Shown piece by piece: positions 42,055-50,972 of a DNA stretch of 64,000 bases. Position 1 is the stretch's first letter. Every line of letters starts with the position of its first letter. The notes beneath the pieces were generated by a model that saw nothing but the letters and a program-made list of their open reading frames with translations, did not search any database and was not told where the DNA came from. This DNA comes from an uncultured Lachnospiraceae bacterium (GTDB lineage Bacteria; Bacillota; Clostridia; Lachnospirales; Lachnospiraceae): contig CALGVA010000052.1 of the NCBI GenBank assembly GCA_937920345.1, positions 37,608-101,607 of the forward strand. The letters run 5' to 3'. Made by a program: the position numbers and the translations under genes.

Positions 42055-43644
42055 ATGACAGCATTGACGCAAGGAGATTTACGGATACAATCTATGATTC
42101 CTGTTATGGATATACGGCATTTTCATATGAGAATTTGCGGGAATATGCACGCTTCTTTTCAGGTGGAGGGAATTGCGTCAGAGGAGGATGGAGAAGCGGC
42201 TGTCAGGCAGTCTTTGGATAATACGTTTGTTCGGGTAACTGCTAATATGCGGCGGCTTTTCGACGGAATGTTTCAGGAAGTGCGGATGACGCAGGAAGGT
42301 GGAGCGTATTATGTATCCATATATGGCGTGTCAGTTACGCAACAGCTTGATTATGGGAGAAAGAGCAGATCGTTTCAGGATAAGTCCATGACATATCGTG
42401 AGGTCATGGAACAGGTTCTTGCAGACACACCGGGAGCAAATTTACAGTTCCATGTGAAGGATCAGGAAATCGGGTGTCCGGTTTATCAGATTGACGAGAC
42501 GGATTGGGAATTTATCAAACGGCTTGCAGGCAGACTGCATACAGTTGCCATTCCGTCAGAACACTCTATGACGGCGTGTATACATATCGGTCTGCCGGAT
42601 GGAATCAGAAGCGGGAGTGACGCGGAGGGGACGGTTGTGGAACGACTTTGGTTTGATAAAAGAAGCGGAAGCGTCTGCAGGCGAGTACGGTCGGATGTGG
42701 ATTGGGAGATCGGCGACCGGATTTCCACAGAAGGCAGGGAGTTCTTCGTGATAGAGAAGGAATGTCGGCTGGAGACCGGTTTATTGCAGTTTTATTATAC
42801 ACTGACGGATAAGGCGGCGATATCGGCGGAGAGATACGAGAATCCGAATATGACAGGACTTCTCCTTTCGGCAACGGTGCTTGACGTACAGGATGAGCAG
42901 ATTAAGGTTCAGTTTGACATGGATCGGGAACAGGTTGTAGAGAAAGCCTATTGGTATCCGTGGAGACCGGATATGGGGAATTGTGTATACTGTATGCCTG
43001 AAAAGGGTGAAAGCGTTTATATCCATATAGGGGATGCGGCAGGAGACGAGGACAGAGCAGTATGCTGTGTTCACCGGAACGGAAGCGGCAATGCGGAGAT
43101 GCAGCATACACATCGGTACTTTACAACGCGGGATCGGAAACGGATGTATCTCACGCCGGATTCACTGGGATTTCAGGACATGAAACAGAAGAAGCCGCTG
43201 CAGATAGAGTTAAAAGACCATACCGGGGCTAATATAGTGAGCCACCGCAGGCTGACGGTTGCGGCGAAGGAGACTGTAGGATTAAAGGGTGGCAGTATTA
43301 CGATTCAGGCGCCTAAGGAAATATCTCTGGCAAAGAAGGGAGTTTCCCCTACGGTAATTAACATGTGCAATGGTTTTGATACGATAGGAGCCGCTGACCG
43401 GGTGACAACGCAAGGAACCGGTGGTGATGACTTTCCGGTATTTCATAACTCTGTGGAGCAGGAAAGCGGGGAGTATGTCTGGGAAAAGCCTAAAGAAATA
43501 AGGAAAAGTATTATAGGGTCCACACCGGTTCTGGGATTGAAAGACAATATTGGCAGGGTATTGGAAGGCTGTCAGGTAAATTGTCTGGGTACTTGTGCGA
43601 GAGATAACACAGAGATGATGAAGGGAATGGGAAGTAGTCTATGA
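42055..43644 (+). CDS. Spike protein A1 (VgrG-like, gp27/gp5 type)
   Basis: 529 residues; GGAGGGAGGCGG lies upstream. The N-terminal part is gp27/late-control-D-like with the hallmark ETDWEFIKRLAGRL (about 145-158) after SRSFQDKSMTYREVMEQVL. A gp5-type OB domain follows (about 265-350; DVQDEQIKVQFDMD, WYPWRPDMGNCVYCMPEKGE). After RYFTTRDRKRMYLTPDSLGF comes a beta-helix needle region (LKGGSITIQAPKEISLAKKG). The C-terminal 90 residues are an extension ending in a cluster of cysteines. Forms the trimeric spike at the tube tip. First of five cassette genes; the next start overlaps its stop. Confidence 0.85.
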   Translation: MTALTQGDLRIQSMIPVMDIRHFHMRICGNMHASFQVEGIASEEDGEAAVRQSLDNTFVRVTANMRRLFDGMFQEVRMTQEGGAYYVSIYGVSVTQQLDYGRKSRSFQDKSMTYREVMEQVLADTPGANLQFHVKDQEIGCPVYQIDETDWEFIKRLAGRLHTVAIPSEHSMTACIHIGLPDGIRSGSDAEGTVVERLWFDKRSGSVCRRVRSDVDWEIGDRISTEGREFFVIEKECRLETGLLQFYYTLTDKAAISAERYENPNMTGLLLSATVLDVQDEQIKVQFDMDREQVVEKAYWYPWRPDMGNCVYCMPEKGESVYIHIGDAAGDEDRAVCCVHRNGSGNAEMQHTHRYFTTRDRKRMYLTPDSLGFQDMKQKKPLQIELKDHTGANIVSHRRLTVAAKETVGLKGGSITIQAPKEISLAKKGVSPTVINMCNGFDTIGAADRVTTQGTGGDDFPVFHNSVEQESGEYVWEKPKEIRKSIIGSTPVLGLKDNIGRVLEGCQVNCLGTCARDNTEMMKGMGSSL

Positions 43645-44228
43645 GTGATTCCATGAAAACAGGCGGATTTGGGAAAAATCCTGCCATAGATAAACTTAAC
43701 CGGTTGAACCTGGCGGATAGTCAGGTAAGTGCAGTGGCTGAACTGGAGAGAAGGGTTTTCCAGACGGGACAGCCGCAGATAGAAAACATTCTGAGCAGGA
43801 GAAAAAAGTTGATGGAGGAGTTTCACATTGACTTTCGGAGAAAGGGGAAAAAAGAAGATGGGAATATTCTGCACCAGACAGAGCGAGGGGTGCCTGCAGG
43901 ACAGCATTTCATTCGTAACAGTGGAGATGAATACCCTCAGCCTTCAGTTAGAACTGCCGGAAGGTTTTTGGCAGATGGAGGAAGAAAGACTGTGCATGTT
44001 TTATCCGCGGACGGCACGGCCGGATATCGTTCTGGAGGACAGCAGCGGCGTGCAGATTACGGGACAATCCATCGGACAGAAGATCAAAGAGGGAGAGGTC
44101 TGGAGCGCGGCACAGGCTTTGCAGGAACTGACGGAAGAAATATTTCCCAGGTACAGCATGTCACCGGTATATCTTTGCAGAGAAGGGCAGCTTCCGGTAG
44201 GGTGGTTTCGGATGGAGATGGCAGATAA
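43641..44228 (+). CDS. Small cassette protein A2, reading through into the next gene
   Basis: Homology with its counterpart B2 (57093) covers only the first 70-75 residues: MSDSMKTGGFGKNPAIDKLN against MSESVKIGGIGKNPAIDKIN, up to the IDF motif before the downstream start. The remaining 120 residues are the +1 shadow of the DcrB-like gene and low in credible structure. The functional protein is probably only the N-terminal part and its original stop may have been lost. GKNPAIDKxN is the family signature. Function unknown; between a spike and its chaperone-like genes, it may be a spike adaptor. Confidence 0.55.
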   Translation: MSDSMKTGGFGKNPAIDKLNRLNLADSQVSAVAELERRVFQTGQPQIENILSRRKKLMEEFHIDFRRKGKKEDGNILHQTERGVPAGQHFIRNSGDEYPQPSVRTAGRFLADGGRKTVHVLSADGTAGYRSGGQQRRADYGTIHRTEDQRGRGLERGTGFAGTDGRNISQVQHVTGISLQRRAASGRVVSDGDGR

Positions 44229-44376
44229 ACAGGCAGAACATATTAAAGCGCTGAGCGTGATCAAAGAGTGTATGGTGTTGGTGACTTTTACTTATCCGGC
44301 GGCAGATGCTATAAAATGGAAAAGTATTCTCAGGTATGGTTTCGGTACATGGAGAGAAGCGGATGGAGAGAATTGA
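43858..44376 (+). CDS. DcrB/EagR-like chaperone A3
   Basis: 172 residues from the ATG at 43858, AAAGGGG upstream. PsbP/DUF1795-type fold: a Leu/Glu strand (LSLQLELPEGFWQMEEERLC), DIVLEDSSGVQITG, SAAQALQELTEEIFPRYSMS, GWFRMEMADKQAEHIKALSV, ECMVLVTFTYPAADAIKW. Proteins of this type (EagR) hold hydrophobic effector segments and load effectors on VgrG spikes. No signal peptide, so cytoplasmic. Overlaps the next start by 14 bases. Confidence 0.7.
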   Translation: MGIFCTRQSEGCLQDSISFVTVEMNTLSLQLELPEGFWQMEEERLCMFYPRTARPDIVLEDSSGVQITGQSIGQKIKEGEVWSAAQALQELTEEIFPRYSMSPVYLCREGQLPVGWFRMEMADKQAEHIKALSVIKECMVLVTFTYPAADAIKWKSILRYGFGTWREADGEN

Positions 44377-44926
44377 CGGAGAGGATATAGATAGTTTTCT
44401 TCTGCAAATGGAGGCAATATTTAATCAAGAACCTGAGCGGGACAAGGACGACGGAGAGTGGAGAAAGATCTGCGGATTCAGGATATGGACACCGGCTGTA
44501 TTCAGTCCGGCAGACCGGGAGTCAGCGTCAGAGATATTCTGGTCGGATTATAGACCGGGTATTGTGTTTCTCACAGATCGGAAGACGGAAGGCTTGACCT
44601 TGCAGACCTTGGCGGAAACGGGAATGACGGACGATACTGGGGGAGAAGACCTGATTGCGTCTGTGAAGAGGCGGCTGGACACGGTGGACGACCGGATCGT
44701 ATATTATGACACGGGTGTGACAGACGGGGATGTGAAGATTCATTGGATTGAATATAAAAGTTTTGCCGGAGAGGAACGTGTATATAATTTGCTGTTTCTT
44801 TTCCAGATAGATACGAAAGAGGTTCTTGGAACATTCTTTTGCGTTTTTGAAGAATATGAAAAGTGGAAACCGATAGCATGGGAAATGATACAGTCAATTA
44901 GGGAGGAATTGGATGAAGGAATATAA
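44363..44926 (+). CDS. DcrB-like cassette protein A4
   Basis: 187 residues from the ATG at 44363. Same fold family as A3, more divergent: WRKICGFRIWTPAVFSPADR, DYRPGIVFLTDRKTEGLT, VYNLLFLFQIDTKEVLGTFF, CVFEEYEKWKPIAWEMIQSI. The ending (FxxYxxWKPIxxxMIxSI) matches its counterpart B4 (FIQYDIWKPVILKLLTTI). Overlaps the following VgrG start by 14 bases. Two different DcrB-like proteins per cassette could serve two spikes or two effector parts. Confidence 0.7.
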   Translation: MERIDGEDIDSFLLQMEAIFNQEPERDKDDGEWRKICGFRIWTPAVFSPADRESASEIFWSDYRPGIVFLTDRKTEGLTLQTLAETGMTDDTGGEDLIASVKRRLDTVDDRIVYYDTGVTDGDVKIHWIEYKSFAGEERVYNLLFLFQIDTKEVLGTFFCVFEEYEKWKPIAWEMIQSIREELDEGI

Positions 44927-46310
44927 TATCAGGACAAGTCCTGTGGCATTTCTGGATATTCTGGAACTGCGGGTCGATGAGGAAATTAACCAACACGGTA
45001 CGTTGATAATATCAGGGTACATTTCAGACGAAGACGAGGAAAAATATTTAGGGATTCTGACAGGTGATGTGTGGGAGAAAGTACAGCTACTGGGTAAAGA
45101 TGGCGACATCGAGACCATGTTTGTCGGAATTGTGACAGATTTCTCCATTACATATATGAACGATCAGAAACGGCTGACACTTGAGGTAATGACAGGAAGT
45201 AGTCTTCTGGACGGGGCGAAGCACCTGCGTTCTTTTCAGAATCCGTCCATGACATATGAAGATATTTTTAAACAAATAACAGCAGAATATGCAAAAGCAG
45301 ATGTAGGTTTTGCCAAGTCATATGCAGAGGCAGCGGGGGAACTGGTCTTACAATATTATGAAACAGACTGGGAGTTTCTGAAACGTCTGGCCAGTCGTAA
45401 GCACCAGTTTTTGATTCCGGATTCAAAAGTTCAAGGAATCAGATTCTTTTACGCGCTTCCGGAATTGAGGGATTTCAGTTTGCCGGCAGGCGGTAAATAT
45501 AGCGTAGGAAAAGATTTGAGCAGACACAAGGAGAAAGTATATGCGGGTATGACGGCAGCCGAAGCAGACAGCCTGGAATATATGGTGGAGTGCAGAGAAA
45601 CACATCGGATTGGAGACTACACTGTATTTCACGGTGAGAAATTTGTTGTATATAAGATACAAAGCAGATATGCAGGCGGAGAACTCCTGCATGATTGTTA
45701 TATGAAAAGAGAAAAAGGTCTGGAAATACCGGAAATTTTTCATAAGGAAATGACCGGGTGTGCTTTGTCAGCCAGAGTAACGAAGGTGAAAGAAGACAAG
45801 GTGCAGGTAGCGATCTTGTACGATGAAAATGATCAGCAGAGTATCAATATCTGGTATCCCTATGCAACAGTGTATTCTACTCCTGACGGTACGGGATGGT
45901 ATTGTATGCCGGAGCCGGGAGATATGGTGCGGATTACTGTGCCGCAGAAGCAGGAAAAAGATGCTTTCGTAGTGAGTTCAGTACATGTGGAGACCGACAG
46001 TCCTGACCGGAAAAATCCGGAACATAAAGTGTTTAAGAGCAAATACCAGAAAGAGGTGCGGTTTACACCGGACTCTATTCTGATTACTAACAATCAGGGC
46101 ACGAAGATCGCATTGACGGATGCGGAGGGGATACAAATTGTAAGCGCCCATTCCGTGATGCTGGAAGCAGCAGAGGATCTGACGATTACCAGCGACACAG
46201 GTTCTTTGCTTGTGGCGGGCAATTCTTTTGTTAATTTCAAGCAGAAGGGGACAAGTATACAACTTGAGAATGGTATCTCTTTTGTGGGAGGGAATTTGAA
46301 GATTCAATAG
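44913..46310 (+). CDS. Spike protein A5 (VgrG-like)
   Basis: 465 residues. gp27-like N-terminus with YYETDWEFLKRLASRKHQFL (about 148-167), OB domain with VYSTPDGTGWYCMPEPGDMV, then FTPDSILITNNQGTKIALTD and a short beta-helix ending LENGISFVGGNLKIQ. No extension. Counterpart of B5. Both A1 and A5 are complete spikes, so each cassette could build heteromeric or alternative tips. Confidence 0.85.
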   Translation: MKEYNIRTSPVAFLDILELRVDEEINQHGTLIISGYISDEDEEKYLGILTGDVWEKVQLLGKDGDIETMFVGIVTDFSITYMNDQKRLTLEVMTGSSLLDGAKHLRSFQNPSMTYEDIFKQITAEYAKADVGFAKSYAEAAGELVLQYYETDWEFLKRLASRKHQFLIPDSKVQGIRFFYALPELRDFSLPAGGKYSVGKDLSRHKEKVYAGMTAAEADSLEYMVECRETHRIGDYTVFHGEKFVVYKIQSRYAGGELLHDCYMKREKGLEIPEIFHKEMTGCALSARVTKVKEDKVQVAILYDENDQQSINIWYPYATVYSTPDGTGWYCMPEPGDMVRITVPQKQEKDAFVVSSVHVETDSPDRKNPEHKVFKSKYQKEVRFTPDSILITNNQGTKIALTDAEGIQIVSAHSVMLEAAEDLTITSDTGSLLVAGNSFVNFKQKGTSIQLENGISFVGGNLKIQ

Positions 46311-46368
46311 AATATCTGAGGGAACACTCTAATCGCAGACTGGATATGTACAGACAGGTGTAGATGAA

Positions 46369-46923
46369 ATGGTTTACAGGAAAGCATTGATGGAGACAGC
46401 AGAGAAATGGGAAAAGCTGCTGTTTACCGACAGCATTAGAGAATTGGAGAAGCTGTATGAAAAAGCAGAACAAAGGGAGCGGATCATACAGACTTTTACC
46501 CGGCTATTCCGGCAGTGGAGCCTGCAGAACGTGCATAAGGCGGCAAGCCTCGGGATTTGCTATCTGCATAGCAGTATATTGATGCGCACAGGGGAATTAA
46601 GGTTGACATTGTATGGAAAAGATTTTTATCTGGACAAGAAGCAGATAGAAACAGTGTGGTATCCGCCATGGTTTTTCCAAATGTACGAGAAGGACATGGA
46701 GCTTTTGATGGATAAACTGAGGAATGATTATCCGCGTATCTATCGGTATGAGGAGGACGCTGTCAGGTACCAGTACGCAGAATACTATTATGCTGCAATA
46801 GAGGCCCTGTGCAGGGACATCATGGAAGAAATACAGGATAGCGAAGAATACAAAAGGATGAAAAAGACAGAAGATTTCTTTTTTTTCTTCGGAAGATGGA
46901 GAGGTGAAGCTGCAAAGTTATGA
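46369..46923 (+). CDS. Unrecognised 184-residue cassette-linked protein
   Basis: Mostly helical, no membrane segment: METAEKWEKLLFTDSIRELE, AEQRERIIQTFTRLFRQWSL, YPPWFFQMYEKDMELLMDKL, and an aromatic-rich YAEYYYAAIEALCRDIMEEI. The end, KTEDFFFFFGRWRGEAAKL, is encoded by a TTTCTTTTTTTTCTTC run prone to slippage. Coupled to the next gene by a 4-base overlap. Follows a spike and precedes effectors, so it may be an adaptor. Confidence 0.55.
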   Translation: MVYRKALMETAEKWEKLLFTDSIRELEKLYEKAEQRERIIQTFTRLFRQWSLQNVHKAASLGICYLHSSILMRTGELRLTLYGKDFYLDKKQIETVWYPPWFFQMYEKDMELLMDKLRNDYPRIYRYEEDAVRYQYAEYYYAAIEALCRDIMEEIQDSEEYKRMKKTEDFFFFFGRWRGEAAKL

Positions 46924-47366
46924 ATAGAAAGTATCTGACGCTTACGGCAGCCAAGGGAAATCCCATTCCGCATATTGTAAACTGGTATGGCAAGCTGAAT
47001 GTAGAGAAAATTAACAGGAAAGACTACAGGGAAATAGCAGGACCTTTGCTATTGGACATGCGAAGCGGAAGAGATGTAATTTATCCGGATATCATAACTG
47101 ATCCTGTGCTTATGGTGTCCGAGGAAGCAATGGAAGTTATTAAGCTGTATGATCCGCAGATGCCGTTTCTTTTCCTGGTATTATTTGACAAGGACAGGCA
47201 GGAAAGCAGATCCTATTTTTGTCCCGTATTGAGGGAAGAGGCAGGAGATGCAATTTATAGGATAAAACATTTGGAAGAATACGAGATTAGAATATGCGAA
47301 GAACTGGCGGAAAGTTTACTGGATCGCGGCGCGGTGGGAATGGAATTAGGAAAGTGTGAAATATGA
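46920..47366 (+). CDS. Unrecognised 148-residue protein, intact relative of the pseudogene at 25379
   Basis: MNRKYLTLTAAKGNPIPHIV, NWYGKLNVEKINRKDYREIA, LLLDMRSGRDVIYPDIITDP, LMVSEEAMEVIKLYDPQMPF, ICEELAESLLDRGAVGMELG. No signal or membrane segment. Resembles immunity-type families (Imm11/DUF1629-like order: strand, YPDIIxxPxxLVSEEA, two-helix end), a tentative match. Two copies at effector-cassette borders (one broken) indicate a recurrent locus component. Confidence 0.6.
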   Translation: MNRKYLTLTAAKGNPIPHIVNWYGKLNVEKINRKDYREIAGPLLLDMRSGRDVIYPDIITDPVLMVSEEAMEVIKLYDPQMPFLFLVLFDKDRQESRSYFCPVLREEAGDAIYRIKHLEEYEIRICEELAESLLDRGAVGMELGKCEI

Positions 47367-47410
47367 ACTATGCATGGAAAACAGTACTGCAGGTTGAAAG
47401 ACTGAGGTGA
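47363..47410 (+). pseudogene. 5' stub of the 49223 gene family
   Basis: ATGA overlap start, then MNYAWKTVLQVERLR and a TGA. The intact gene at 49223 begins MNYAWEAVLQAEKHGRNRDR, so 11 of the first 13 residues agree. The stub is cut off exactly where the SleB-type effector module begins, marking an insertion or recombination point. Confidence 0.85.
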
Positions 47411-47415
47411 AAAAT

Positions 47416-48495
47416 ATGGCGGATGAGAACAGTAAGCAAACGCTCTTTTATCATGGCAATATAATTACCAGTAAACCAGTTCCAACATACGATATGTCTG
47501 CATTGCAGCTGCCGGAGGACAGAGAAGAAGATACTAACGGATTGGTTTTTGCAAATGTTTCGGATACAACAGGAGGACTTAGAGGAGAACTCTTGACAAA
47601 AGGGGGTAAATTAAACCTTACCAGTTTTGGCAACTGCAAGTGTCTGGGTGAAAATAATCTGATACAGGTAGAAGAAATAGCGGAGAAAATTTACCGTGCT
47701 TTAGTGAACAGCCGTGGATACAATGGCACAACAAAGGAAGAAGTGATAAATGGGATATTAAAGGCACTTGAATCAAATAAAGGAACCTGCTATTGCTGTA
47801 TGCTGCTAAATTCTGAATGGGAGAATATTCCGGTGGAATATGATTATATGGATAATGCTTTTCATGCGGAATTACCGATGGCTGGGGTAAGCAAGGTATT
47901 ATTTTCTGAATCATATATGCAGTTTGGCGGCAGGGAAGGGATCAATATGATGTCTATGCTCTTTTGCCAATATGGTGGAGGGATCATCAGCGCGAAAGAG
48001 TCCGGACAAGGAAATAATAACTTTGACCATTTAACAGAAGAAGAAATGCTATTTGTTGCAACAATTTATGGAGAGGCAGGTGGATGTAGTGAAATTGCTT
48101 GGCAAGTTATTGCTAATGTGATAATGAACAGAAGCATGGATCAGCATTGGTCAAAATATACCACGATTACAGAAATTATCAATAAATCGGGTTTCGATGC
48201 CCATACACACCAAAATGATATGTATAAGATAGCGGAAGCCTATTTGGAAAATAGAGATTATAGTAATGCGCAAATAGAAAAAATGATAAATGCTGTTATT
48301 CCCATTTATAGAGGACAAACAGCAGATATATCGAATGGAGCAACTTTGTACTATAGTCCTAATGCGCAGAAAGAATTACATGATAAATATCCGGATAAAT
48401 ATCGGGAAAAGCCCAATTGGGATTTTTCCCAGTTAGAAGAAACGAAAATCAAAGGAACAGAAAATGATGATTTTTTGTTTTATAGATATAAATAG
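47416..48495 (+). CDS. PAAR-like effector with SleB-type cell-wall hydrolase domain
   Basis: 359 residues; GAGGTGAAAAAT precedes the ATG. Residues about 1-205 form the PAAR-like (DUF4280-type) head, with the shared motif INMMSMLFCQYGGGIISAKE then SGQG. Residues about 210-350 form a Hydrolase_2/SleB domain: FVATIYGEAGGCSEIAWQVI with catalytic Glu220, ANVIMNRSMDQ, and ATLYYSPNAQ near the end. SleB enzymes are lytic transglycosylases that cut the glycan backbone. No signal peptide: delivery must depend on the injection machine. The C-terminal domain is AT-richer than the head, as expected for swapped payloads. Confidence 0.85.
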   Translation: MADENSKQTLFYHGNIITSKPVPTYDMSALQLPEDREEDTNGLVFANVSDTTGGLRGELLTKGGKLNLTSFGNCKCLGENNLIQVEEIAEKIYRALVNSRGYNGTTKEEVINGILKALESNKGTCYCCMLLNSEWENIPVEYDYMDNAFHAELPMAGVSKVLFSESYMQFGGREGINMMSMLFCQYGGGIISAKESGQGNNNFDHLTEEEMLFVATIYGEAGGCSEIAWQVIANVIMNRSMDQHWSKYTTITEIINKSGFDAHTHQNDMYKIAEAYLENRDYSNAQIEKMINAVIPIYRGQTADISNGATLYYSPNAQKELHDKYPDKYREKPNWDFSQLEETKIKGTENDDFLFYRYK

Positions 48496-48545
48496 TGTAT
48501 AGATTATCAATTCGAAGATTGTGGAAGGAAATAATTAAAAGAGCA

Positions 48546-49085
48546 ATGAGAGTATATGTAAAACGATTTTTTTCTGTATTACTTCTGGTGGCAGGTATAA
48601 GCCTATTACTAGCCCATGGGTTCTTAAACAAAAATGCTAAAGTGTTCTTATGCCAAGAGACATCGGAAGGATATGAATTAATTTTATATAATAAAAAGAA
48701 TAAAGAAGTTTTTTCCTCCATGTATCCATGTGAACCATGGGTTGAAAACATAGCAAACGATATTTGGGAAATTGGTGTTAGTACAGGAAATCCCAGCAGA
48801 TTTGTTTTTTATTTTGATAGAAAAAACACAAAAATATCAGAGACTTTTTTTAATCCTATATTAGTTGATAATATGTATATCGCCTATATGGAGGGAAATA
48901 ATTTAATCTTAATGGATATATTTAGAGAAGGTATTTTATATGAAGAAATTTCAAGGGATTATAGCAAAATGGCAGACCCAATTTCAGCAATCGATTCAAT
49001 TGAGGTGTTAGAGAACGGGGATATTAAATTGCAATATTATGAAGGAGAAGATATAGAGCTGGTATTAGAAATCATACAATTTTGA
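48546..49085 (+). CDS. Exported membrane-anchored protein, probable immunity to the SleB-type effector
   Basis: 179 residues from the ATG at 48546 (GGAAGGAAATAATT upstream); a GTG at 48495 overlapping the effector stop would add 17. N-terminal signal anchor (FFSVLLLVAGISLLLAHGF), then a beta-rich exterior domain (ELILYNKKNKEVFSSMYPCE; NPSRFVFYFDRKNTKISETF) without recognised family. Location outside the membrane, where peptidoglycan is, and position right behind the hydrolase gene support immunity. Very AT-rich. Confidence 0.7.
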   Translation: MRVYVKRFFSVLLLVAGISLLLAHGFLNKNAKVFLCQETSEGYELILYNKKNKEVFSSMYPCEPWVENIANDIWEIGVSTGNPSRFVFYFDRKNTKISETFFNPILVDNMYIAYMEGNNLILMDIFREGILYEEISRDYSKMADPISAIDSIEVLENGDIKLQYYEGEDIELVLEIIQF

Positions 49086-49222
49086 TGAGAAAGAGTGCAG
49101 AGGTACTGGTAGACTTCAAAATATAATATTCTTTGTGGGTGTATGGAATAAGACATATACTGTACTGAAAATAGTATGATAGAAATTCTATAATTCTTTA
49201 TTAAGTACATAGGTAAACTATT

Positions 49223-49915
49223 ATGAACTACGCATGGGAAGCAGTATTACAAGCAGAAAAACACGGCAGGAACAGAGACAGACTTCAGTTTGTACAAGCC
49301 TCTGATCCCAGTCCTTACATAGAAGTATCTGTCATAGATCTAAATCAGGAAAGCCCGGAAGAAGACAGGGTGGAGATTAATCCGCTTTACCGTTTTGATG
49401 ATGTGTTAGGGCAGCTGTTCGATCGTAATGTAGAAGGATATGCAAGCCTAAGAGAAGTGTTTTTTGATGTCTGTATGCATTATATTGTGAGACTGGATTT
49501 AAGAGAAGGACTGTCGAAGGAAGACTTTTATCACAGCCTCATTATCCATGATATAGAGGAAGGAATATACGGACAGGCAGCACAATACCGGTTTTCTCTT
49601 TTCTCTAAGGCAGAGAGGAAGATCATTTCGAGGTCTTATCTGCAACTCTTACAGACGGGAAACTATTCGGAAGAGTTCAGGAAAGTTATGCTGCGGCTGT
49701 ATCCGCAGGTTTTTATATACGAGAACAACGAGACAGCTTACGAGCTGCTAGTCTATCTGGGCGTAGAGGACTCTGAAGAGGAACGGGATCGCACTGCGCT
49801 TCTGCGGGAGATGTTTTTGCCGCTGCAGGAGACGGTGCACTGGTTTTATGGGCATCATTTCGGGATTATAGGCGTGGATGAGACAATGATTGTGGATGAG
49901 ATGCTGATATTTTAG
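49223..49915 (+). CDS. Conserved 230-residue injection-locus protein (intact copy)
   Basis: Starts MNYAWEAVLQAEKHGRNRDR and ends HHFGIIGVDETMIVDEMLIF. No signal or membrane segment; helical with conserved INPLYRFDDVLGQLFDRN and FFDVCMHYIVRLDLREGLSK. A 5' stub (47363) and a 3' stub (51578) flank effector or exported-protein genes on both sides, so this gene marks the borders of exchangeable modules and may be functionally tied to each spike cassette, for example as a baseplate or adaptor subunit. Function unknown. Confidence 0.65.
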   Translation: MNYAWEAVLQAEKHGRNRDRLQFVQASDPSPYIEVSVIDLNQESPEEDRVEINPLYRFDDVLGQLFDRNVEGYASLREVFFDVCMHYIVRLDLREGLSKEDFYHSLIIHDIEEGIYGQAAQYRFSLFSKAERKIISRSYLQLLQTGNYSEEFRKVMLRLYPQVFIYENNETAYELLVYLGVEDSEEERDRTALLREMFLPLQETVHWFYGHHFGIIGVDETMIVDEMLIF

Positions 49916-49937
49916 GAAGATGGGGAGGCTATAGGAA

Positions 49938-50972
49938 ATGCGAATGCACAGTAAACTAATTAAATTCATTGGACTACTATTCTTAGTATTGATTCTAATT
50001 ATTATAACAAATGCACCACACCGGACATTGGCAGCAGAACTGCCTCAAAATGATTCCGATAGGGCCATTGATGTAGATATTATAAAGTTAAAAGAAAACC
50101 TTACAGATGGGATGCTTGATGTACCGGAAGATGTCCAGAGAAAAATCGTTTTATATCAATTGGTCATGGAAGGGGTAGAGCAGTATGTGTCAGACACGGG
50201 TATAAAAGATGATTTTTTCTGTGATTTAGAGAATGATATGCTATACGGAGACAGGGAATTCCATTTGGTGGAGGCGCAAAGAGCAGAGTGGGATAAGTAT
50301 GCATATCCTATAAAAAATGAAACAGAACTCGAAATGAAGCTGGAGAGTTATAAACTGATGCTGCGAGGGACAGAACATGCTCTTTATGTGGATACAAATA
50401 TAAAGGAAGGAAAAGTATGCATATATCCCAAAGAGTATGGACCGGCCCTACAGACGAAAGGCGGAAACAGTGCCGCATATGCATTAATTGAAAGAGATAA
50501 TGATAATCAGATAGTTTATTATCCGGACATTTATGTCGAATCAGACTGGGATGATTTGAAACGTTCTGATAACCATTTGGGGGAAGTTTCTTTTGATGAA
50601 CTGCACGAACTGTATTTTCTTAAAATACCGGAAGACGTTACAAATCCAGAAAGATATCTTAATGTGGCAAGTGCTCTCAAAAGATTTATTGATGAGAAAC
50701 AGATTGAGGATGTATTTTATTTTGATGCAACACAGGACGTAATCTGTCAGGTTACGAATCTGATTTATACCTGCCGGGTGAGGGGAGACACCATGACACT
50801 GTATATTGATATTGATGGATACAATATGAAAGCACATGTTTATCAAGTGGAGGATAGCGTGAACGAAAATACCGTTCACGCGGAAGAACCGTCCGCAGGA
50901 CGGACTTGCTGCAAGCAGCATTCTTCCCGTGCAATGAGATTCCGCAAAGCGGAATCATGGGGGATAGTGTGA
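49938..50972 (+). CDS. Exported protein with tail created by a palindromic insertion
   Basis: 344 residues. Signal helix (FIGLLFLVLILIIITNA), then an exterior domain with EDVQRKIVLYQLVMEGVEQY, DFFCDLENDMLYGDREFHLV, and a second half ending YNMKAHVYQVEDSVNENTVH. The last 40 residues (HAEEPSAGRTCCKQHSS...) are encoded entirely by nested hairpins at 50857-50960 and are absent from the related next gene, which stops just after YNMKIYVYDAMVQ. Probable immunity or surface protein of an eroded module. Confidence 0.65.
   Translation: MRMHSKLIKFIGLLFLVLILIIITNAPHRTLAAELPQNDSDRAIDVDIIKLKENLTDGMLDVPEDVQRKIVLYQLVMEGVEQYVSDTGIKDDFFCDLENDMLYGDREFHLVEAQRAEWDKYAYPIKNETELEMKLESYKLMLRGTEHALYVDTNIKEGKVCIYPKEYGPALQTKGGNSAAYALIERDNDNQIVYYPDIYVESDWDDLKRSDNHLGEVSFDELHELYFLKIPEDVTNPERYLNVASALKRFIDEKQIEDVFYFDATQDVICQVTNLIYTCRVRGDTMTLYIDIDGYNMKAHVYQVEDSVNENTVHAEEPSAGRTCCKQHSSRAMRFRKAESWGIV
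50857..50960. repeat. Nested palindromic (BIME-like) insertion
   Basis: Successive hairpins: GTGAACG-AAAATAC-CGTTCAC; CCGTCC-GCA-GGACGG; a GCTTGCTGCAAGCAGC palindrome; GATTCCGC-AAA-GCGGAATC; with GGAAGAA / TTCTTCC enclosing the middle. The flanks GGATAGCGTGAACGAAAA and GGATAGTGTGAATGAAAA (about 50853 and 50961) are near-identical direct repeats, as expected of an inserted element. Confidence 0.75.

Noticed and set aside
44001..44264. Minus-strand small frames within the spike cassettes
   Set aside because: No start signals and fully covered by conserved + strand genes.
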